DNA of 37,938 nt, from the NCBI GenBank assembly GCA_022766245.1, contig JALEPL010000036.1:1-37938 (forward strand), given 5' to 3'. The DNA comes from Lachnospiraceae bacterium (GTDB lineage Bacteria; Bacillota; Clostridia; Lachnospirales; Lachnospiraceae). Under the pieces are notes generated by a model. The model ran no database searches. It was not told the DNA's origin and was given only the letters and a program-made list of their open reading frames with translations. Below are positions 33,013 to 37,938 of this stretch, one piece after another (the first letter of the stretch is position 1; every line of letters begins with the position of its first letter). The translations under genes and the position numbers were made by a program.

Positions 33013-35016
33013 ATGAAACCATTTCATTTACACCGAAAAGATTTCACTCCCTACTCTACAGGAGTTCAGAAGGAATGGGTTCTCACCAACGGGCTGGGGA
33101 GCTACGCAGGCAGTTCCGTCACCGGAGCGCATTCCCGGATGCATCACGGATACCTGATTGCCAGCCTGCACCCGCCGGTGGAGCGCTTTGTCACCTTATC
33201 CAAAATTGATGAATGCTTTATTTGTGAGGAAAATTGCTTTGATTTTACCACCCGACAGTACCGGGATATCGAAAAAAATACCTGCTATACCGATGGACTG
33301 GATTACCTCACCGACTTTATCTATGATGGACTGGTTCATTTTCGTTATCAGGCGGACTCTTTTTCCATGGAAAAAACGTTATCCTTTGAATATGGAAAAA
33401 ATACCATCGCCATCGCTTACGACATCAAAAACGATGGTGCTGCGGGCAGACTGCGGCTTACCCCCCTGTTCAATTTCCGGGTACACAATGATCCGGACAC
33501 CATTGATACCCTGCAATTTATCAAGCAGATTGACGATAACGAGATACAGCTCGTTCCCACCAGCAACCAGGAGGTATGTATCCGCCTGTACATCGGCGAT
33601 GGGAAAATTTCCGATTCTGAAAAGCTGTTTCAGCTGAACACACAGCTTCAGAAAGAACTGGATGTGGAGACCGAGGGCGTGGACTCCCACTACTCCCCCT
33701 ATGTGATTGACTATGAGATTCCTGCAGAAAGCCAGCTAAAGATTTCCGTGGTCTGCTCTTTGGAGCCGGAATTTTGCAAGGATGCCTTTGCCACCTGCCA
33801 AAAAGAAATGGCTCGGTTGTCTTCACTGGAACAAAAGGCCGGCTATACCGATGACTTTGCAACAGCACTGACCATCTCGGCAGACCATTTTCTGGCCTAC
33901 CGTCAGTCCACAAGGCTGACCACCGTGCTGGCCGGACTGCCGTGGTTTACAGACTGGGGCAGAGATACTATGATTGCACTGACCGGTCTGGTGTTGTCCA
34001 CCCACCGCTATCAGGAAGCCCGGGATATCCTCACTACCTTTGCCACCTATGTACAGGATGGACTGGTACCCAATATGTTTCCGGATGAGGGAACCGCTCC
34101 GCTTTATAACACAGCAGATGCTTCCTTGTGGTATTTTTATGCAGTGGACAAATACTTATCCTACACCGGAGAGGCATCCGATTATGAATTTGTCCGCACT
34201 ACCATCTATCCAAAGCTGAAAGAAATCATCCACGCCTACGAGCATGGTGCCGGATTCTCTATCTATATGGAGGAAGATGGACTGATTCATGCCGGAAGCG
34301 GATTGGACCAGGTGACCTGGATGGACGTGCGTGTGGGTGACTGGGTAGCCACCCCCCGCCACGGAAAGCCGGTGGAAATCAATGCACTTTGGTACAACGC
34401 CCTTCGGGTGATGGAGCAACTATCCACACGTTTTGGCGAGGACAGCAGTCATTATGAAGAACTGGCAGAACATGCCAAAAACTCCTTCCGCGAGGAATTC
34501 TGGAACGAGAATGACCAGTGCCTCTACGATGTGGTGGACGGCACTACAGGTGATGCTTCTCTTCGCCCCAATCAGATTTATGCGGTCTCCCTGCCTTATC
34601 GTATGTTGGATCCGGTGCAGGAGAAAAAAGTGGTGGACAAGGTATATGAATCTCTATATGCCGGCACAGGCTTACGTTCCCTAAGTCCCGATGATCCCCA
34701 GTATCATCCCACCTACGAGGGGTGTCTGTCCAAGAGGGATCATGCCTACCATCAGGGAACTTCCTGGGGATTTTTGCTAGGTGGTTTTCTCACCGCTTAT
34801 GTACATGTGTATGGCACTTCACCGGAAACTATCCAAAAGGCAAATCGCATGCTGGATCCGGTGCGCAATCATCTGTATCAGGGCTGTATCGGATCTATTT
34901 CCGAGATTTTCGACGGAGATGTGCCTCACACCTGCCGTGGCTGCTATGCGCAGGCCTGGAGTGTGGGTGAAGTGCTCCGGGCCTATACGGAGGATATCCT
35001 GCCATATCTGAAATAG
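33013..35016 (+). CDS. Glycogen debranching enzyme (amylo-alpha-1,6-glucosidase)
   Basis: This 667-residue protein matches the bacterial amylo-alpha-1,6-glucosidase type (GDE_N plus GDE_C, GH133). An N-terminal beta-rich domain (about 1-230, NGLGSYAGSSVTG) is followed by a helical catalytic barrel (about 290-660) with PWFTDWGRDTMIALTGL and GLDQVTWMD. It removes alpha-1,6-linked glucose at branch points of glycogen or limit dextrin in the cytoplasm. AGGAGG is 7 bases before the start. It is one of three alpha-glucan genes in the window, with glgB and the GH13 enzyme, though not clustered with them. Confidence 0.93.
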   Translation: MKPFHLHRKDFTPYSTGVQKEWVLTNGLGSYAGSSVTGAHSRMHHGYLIASLHPPVERFVTLSKIDECFICEENCFDFTTRQYRDIEKNTCYTDGLDYLTDFIYDGLVHFRYQADSFSMEKTLSFEYGKNTIAIAYDIKNDGAAGRLRLTPLFNFRVHNDPDTIDTLQFIKQIDDNEIQLVPTSNQEVCIRLYIGDGKISDSEKLFQLNTQLQKELDVETEGVDSHYSPYVIDYEIPAESQLKISVVCSLEPEFCKDAFATCQKEMARLSSLEQKAGYTDDFATALTISADHFLAYRQSTRLTTVLAGLPWFTDWGRDTMIALTGLVLSTHRYQEARDILTTFATYVQDGLVPNMFPDEGTAPLYNTADASLWYFYAVDKYLSYTGEASDYEFVRTTIYPKLKEIIHAYEHGAGFSIYMEEDGLIHAGSGLDQVTWMDVRVGDWVATPRHGKPVEINALWYNALRVMEQLSTRFGEDSSHYEELAEHAKNSFREEFWNENDQCLYDVVDGTTGDASLRPNQIYAVSLPYRMLDPVQEKKVVDKVYESLYAGTGLRSLSPDDPQYHPTYEGCLSKRDHAYHQGTSWGFLLGGFLTAYVHVYGTSPETIQKANRMLDPVRNHLYQGCIGSISEIFDGDVPHTCRGCYAQAWSVGEVLRAYTEDILPYLK

Positions 35017-35022
35017 AATATC

Positions 35023-35061
35023 AGGGACTATTCGGGACTATTCGGAACTATTCGGAATAGT
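35023..35061. repeat. Tandem 10/11-mer repeat ending in a terminator-like hairpin
   Basis: The unit GGGACTATTC/GGAACTATTC is repeated three times (from 35023). The last half pairs back: GGACTATTC with GAATAGTCC, followed by TTTC on the plus strand. It lies between the convergent debranching enzyme and MATE genes, and the MATE stop codon is inside it. It may end transcription from one or both sides. Confidence 0.6.
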
Positions 35062-36400
35062 CCTTTCGTTTCCGCATCACAACCACAAAGCAAATCAAAT
35101 GCACACAGAAGGTGATCGTCCATGTCACCGGATAGGACAGATAAAGATTGGTCAACGTATGAACTTTTCTAAATATAGTATAAATCCACACGATACGAAG
35201 CCCACAGGCGCCAATCAGAGATACCACCATAGGCATAATAGCATAACCCATTCCCCGCAGTGTGCCCACCATCACATCCATGATTCCACAGAGAAAATAA
35301 CTGGTGGCAATCACTGACATACGAATGATTCCGTAAGAAATCACCTCTGCATCTGAGGAGTAGACAGACAACAGCACCGAAGCAAATCCATAGAAGGTCA
35401 GTCCCATACCTAATCCCACAATAGTCACCATAATCAGACTGTTTCTCATCACCTTCCTGATTCGCCCATATTCTCCAGCCCCATAATTCTGACTCACAAA
35501 ATTTAATGCCGTATGATGATAGGCATTCATGGACATATAGATAAATCCTTCCACGCTGGCTGCTGCGCTGTTTCCAGCCATAGCCACCGAACCAAAGGAA
35601 TTCACAGAGGACTGAATCAGCACATTGGAAAGGGCAAAAATCACTCCCTGCAGCCCCGCCGGAAGTCCGGTACCGATAATACGCACTGCCTTTTGCCTAT
35701 GAATACGCAATTCCCGCAATTCCAGATGAAAACATCCCTCCTGTCTCATGAGACACCATACCACCAGAGTAGCAGAAATGCATTGGGAAATCACCGTTGC
35801 AAGCGCAACTCCCGCCACATCCATACGAAATGCGATCACAAACACCAAATTCAATCCGGCATTGATGACGCCGGAAATCATCAGAAAATAGAGTGGTCGT
35901 CTGGTATCTCCCATTGCGCGCAAAATTGCGCTTCCAAAATTGTACAGCATACTCATGGGCATACCCAGAAAATAGATTTTCATGTAAAGAGTTGCCAGTT
36001 GCCACACCTCATCCGGTGTATCCATCCAGCGGAGCAGCTGACCGGAAGCAAACCATCCAATAAAGGCCAAAATCACCCCGCACGCCAAGCTTAGGGCGAT
36101 GGCCGTATGCAGTGTTTCCCGAACATCCTGCTCGCGTTTTGCACCATAATACTGGGCAACCAGCACATTTGCCCCCACAGATAATCCTACAAACAGATTG
36201 ATCAACAGATTGATCAGCGCCGTAGTAGAACCCACCGCAGCCAATGAATTTGCGCCTGCAAATCGTCCCACCACAACAGTATCCACAGCCTGAAACAAAA
36301 GCTGGAGGATACCGGAAAAGATCAGCGGCACTGAGAATGCCAGCATCTTTCCCACCAGGGGACCATGACACATATCCATGGCATAGGTTTTTTTATTCAC
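35048..36400 (-). CDS. MATE family efflux transporter
   Basis: This protein of about 450 residues has 12 predicted membrane segments and the two-lobed MATE fold. Typical segments are the N-lobe LLFQAVDTVVVGRFAG and the C-lobe MNAYHHTALNFVSQNYGAG. Such proteins export cationic drugs or metabolites using Na+ or H+; the substrate here is unknown. The start is most likely the GTG at 36400, with AAGG 9 bases upstream; the GTG two codons earlier is the alternative. It follows the DUF4317 gene by 13 bases, so an operon is likely. The last residues (DYSE) come from the tandem repeat. Confidence 0.9.
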   Translation of the reverse strand: MNKKTYAMDMCHGPLVGKMLAFSVPLIFSGILQLLFQAVDTVVVGRFAGANSLAAVGSTTALINLLINLFVGLSVGANVLVAQYYGAKREQDVRETLHTAIALSLACGVILAFIGWFASGQLLRWMDTPDEVWQLATLYMKIYFLGMPMSMLYNFGSAILRAMGDTRRPLYFLMISGVINAGLNLVFVIAFRMDVAGVALATVISQCISATLVVWCLMRQEGCFHLELRELRIHRQKAVRIIGTGLPAGLQGVIFALSNVLIQSSVNSFGSVAMAGNSAAASVEGFIYMSMNAYHHTALNFVSQNYGAGEYGRIRKVMRNSLIMVTIVGLGMGLTFYGFASVLLSVYSSDAEVISYGIIRMSVIATSYFLCGIMDVMVGTLRGMGYAIMPMVVSLIGACGLRIVWIYTIFRKVHTLTNLYLSYPVTWTITFCVHLICFVVVMRKRKDYSE

Positions 36401-36413
36401 AATCACTCACCTT

Positions 36414-37643
36414 CTAAACTGTAGTATTCACTCCATTCACATTGGCATGTTCATCCTCATTCATGGGAATCACCAGACATTTCTGGCCATTGATAATCTC
36501 GGATGTAATCTGACTCACCTTCTCGGGCTTCACCCGAAGTACCACATCGTAAGTCTTCACGGCCTCTTCCGCTTCCTCCTCAGTCTGCTTCTCCCGAAGC
36601 TGCTGCTGCAGTACTTCCACCTGAGCTGCCAGTTCCTTTTCTTTCTGCATCTGCTCACCTGCAGCCAGAGCTTTGCTGTCCACCACATACTCAGCCAAAG
36701 GCAGCTCTTCACCAAACTCCTCCTCGCAGTTTTTCTCAATTCGGGCAGCCTTATCCTCCTCTACCCCGCTCTCGGTAAGCACACTGCTCATGGTCTCTTT
36801 GGTCAGCACCAATGGTTCCTTGTCGTCTTCCTGACTCTCAATCAACTCATTCAGATTCTGCTGAATATCGTACAGCACTTCGCTGCTTTTCTCCAAATCA
36901 TCCCCATAGGCCTGCTTGACGATTGCATGAAATGCATTCTTCTGCTCCGTGGCTGTGCGTCTTGACGGACATCCCAGCCCACCCTCCATAAACTCTGCAT
37001 GAGGTGCCTTAGTGTCCTTGGTATAAAACATCAGTGAGTGAATATCTGCACTGCGGTCGGTAAATGCCGGGAACAAAAATCCGCTGTCCGGAACACCCAC
37101 CACCCAGTCACGAATACGGGCTCCGATACGTTTCTCATCCTCCCGGTATCCCAGACCCGGTTTCGAAAGCTGCACCGGACAGATGGCGCAAAGCAGGTAC
37201 TCAAACACTTCCTCCGACTCATCCAACGCATTATTATCTTTTGTCTTTGTGATAACATCATAGGCATCATGGAATATCAGAATCAGATAATTTCCCGCAT
37301 ACTCATAATTCTCAATTACCATATCATAAAACCGGTCTAAAAGCTCGGGGTTCTTCAGCTTGCTTTCCCGAAGTCCCAACAGAAACTGTTGTCTGCCTCC
37401 TGCAGCTTCCTCCTCCAGAGGATAGGACAACTCCAACAAATGATTCCCCACGGTACCGGACAGACATTTTTTCGCAATTTCCAGATACTTATAAAATTCC
37501 TCATCCTCCAAGTTCAAAAAGGTCTCACTGAGATCCACCACTTTATTCTTTCCGGCATCCACATAACATCCGCAAAGTCTGGTAAACGTACAGTTTTCCT
37601 TGGTAAATCTTCTCTTTAACTCTAATACACCCTTCTTATCCAT
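36414..37643 (-). CDS. DUF4317 family protein
   Basis: This 409-residue cytoplasmic protein begins MDKKGVLELKRRFTKENCTFTRLCGCYV, the start typical of DUF4317 proteins of Firmicutes. It has a Glu/Gln-rich coiled-coil-like segment at about 325-365 and a C-terminal region ending NVNGVNTTV. The function is unknown. The start is set at the sixth codon of the longer frame, with GGAGGAG 6 bases before it. It is upstream of, and probably co-transcribed with, the MATE gene. Confidence 0.85.
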   Translation of the reverse strand: MDKKGVLELKRRFTKENCTFTRLCGCYVDAGKNKVVDLSETFLNLEDEEFYKYLEIAKKCLSGTVGNHLLELSYPLEEEAAGGRQQFLLGLRESKLKNPELLDRFYDMVIENYEYAGNYLILIFHDAYDVITKTKDNNALDESEEVFEYLLCAICPVQLSKPGLGYREDEKRIGARIRDWVVGVPDSGFLFPAFTDRSADIHSLMFYTKDTKAPHAEFMEGGLGCPSRRTATEQKNAFHAIVKQAYGDDLEKSSEVLYDIQQNLNELIESQEDDKEPLVLTKETMSSVLTESGVEEDKAARIEKNCEEEFGEELPLAEYVVDSKALAAGEQMQKEKELAAQVEVLQQQLREKQTEEEAEEAVKTYDVVLRVKPEKVSQITSEIINGQKCLVIPMNEDEHANVNGVNTTV

Positions 37644-37731
37644 CACATTCTCCTCCAATTTTCAATCACTACGGTTCATCTTTTCAGAGCCAGTTTTCGA
37701 AAGAACAAACATATATGCTCTGCATCGTTAC

Positions 37732-37790
37732 AAAAAAAATAGTTTCGCCGGCGATGCGCACTGCCTAAACAGGGCAATCAAAGCGAAACT
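37732..37790 (-). terminator. tRNA-Gly terminator
   Basis: On the minus strand AGTTTCGC (from 37783-37790) pairs with GCGAAACT (from 37741-37748), followed by ATTTTTTTT. The loop contains a second small TGCC/GGCA hairpin. It ends the tRNA transcript 10 bases after the mature tRNA. Confidence 0.85.
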
Positions 37791-37799
37791 TTATAGGAG

Positions 37800-37872
37800 A
37801 GCGATAGACGGGGCTCGAACCCGCGGTCTCGACCTTGGCAAGGTCGCGCGTTACCAACTACGCCACTATCGC
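37800..37872 (-). tRNA. tRNA-Gly (GCC)
   Basis: This 73-nt gene, without an encoded CCA, has a 7-bp acceptor stem GCGATAG/CTATCGC and discriminator U73. The anticodon stem CGACC/GGTCG holds loop TTGCCAA (anticodon GCC). The T arm reads GGGTTCGAGCCC. Confidence 0.96.
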
Positions 37873-37875
37873 ATA

Positions 37876-37938
37876 AGCGGGTGATGGGAATCGAACCCAC
37901 GTATCCAGCTTGGAAGGCTGGTGTTCTACCATTGAACT
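37876..37938 (-). tRNA. tRNA-Gly (UCC), cut by the window edge
   Basis: The 3' part is present: acceptor 3' arm CACCCGC with discriminator U, T arm GGGTTCGATTCCC, and anticodon stem CCAGC/GCTGG with loop CTTCCAA (anticodon TCC). The 5' acceptor arm lies outside the window. It is 3 bases from the first tRNA, so they form one transcript with two glycine isoacceptors. Confidence 0.93.

Noticed and set aside
1-37938. Prophage, integrative element or CRISPR array
   Set aside because: No integrase, transposase, phage structural gene or regularly spaced direct repeat was seen; the dispersed repeats are single, palindromic and intergenic.

Overview
The window is a chromosomal segment of a low-to-mid GC Gram-positive anaerobe, most probably a Lachnospiraceae (Clostridia) gut commensal. 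The evidence is a type III glutamine synthetase beside an Amt-PII fusion, the block ftsH-uvrC-hprK-aminopeptidase-murB-rapZ-whiA-lipid kinase, strong AGGAGG ribosome binding sites, sigma-A type promoters, intracellular glycogen enzymes, a DUF4317 protein and tRNA-Gly genes at the right edge. I saw no phage, integrase, IS transposase or CRISPR array. The species is not identified.

Layout. 1-340: gene-free, with a 104-bp dispersed repeat and a terminator-like hairpin. 341-6076: nitrogen assimilation (Amt-PII, GlnN-type glutamine synthetase behind a leader terminator) and class II fructose-bisphosphate aldolase. 6077-16079: a continuous minus-strand run ftsH > uvrC > hprK > M18 aminopeptidase > murB > rapZ > whiA > diacylglycerol-kinase-like gene, covering membrane proteolysis, DNA repair, carbon catabolite control, cell wall synthesis and cell division regulation. 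16344-19726: pyrG (divergent), a zinc-ribbon/HTH/zinc-ribbon protein, a WYL regulator and a ferredoxin. 19967-28707: a cytoplasmic GH13 enzyme with an unusual C-terminal tail, a BvgS/EvgS-like hybrid sensor kinase, a TtcA-like tRNA thiolation protein coupled to glycogen branching enzyme, a divergent TetR regulator and a cytidylate-kinase-like protein. 28801-32818: an ArsB/NhaD/SLC13-like permease, murI preceded by an 81-residue cysteine-repeat protein, and three small uncharacterised proteins. 33013-37938: glycogen debranching enzyme, a MATE transporter, a DUF4317 protein and two tRNA-Gly genes.

The most interesting candidate is the 81-residue protein at 31338-31583. It consists of two near-identical 27-residue modules, each with four cysteines exactly eight residues apart, joined by a charged helix-like linker. 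Its promoter and ribosome binding site are good, and it is placed to be co-transcribed with murI. I do not recognise it as a described peptide family.

The second theme is an unusual density of short palindromic dispersed repeats. A 104-bp element has 2 copies about 84% identical. A 57-bp element has 2 copies with 2 differences. A 27-35-bp family has four clear copies and one degenerate one, and a 36-39-bp hairpin has 2 copies. Several further unique palindromes occur. Repeats run into coding sequence: one forms part of the N-terminus of UvrC, and others overlap the stop codons of the WYL, ttcA-like and lipid kinase genes.
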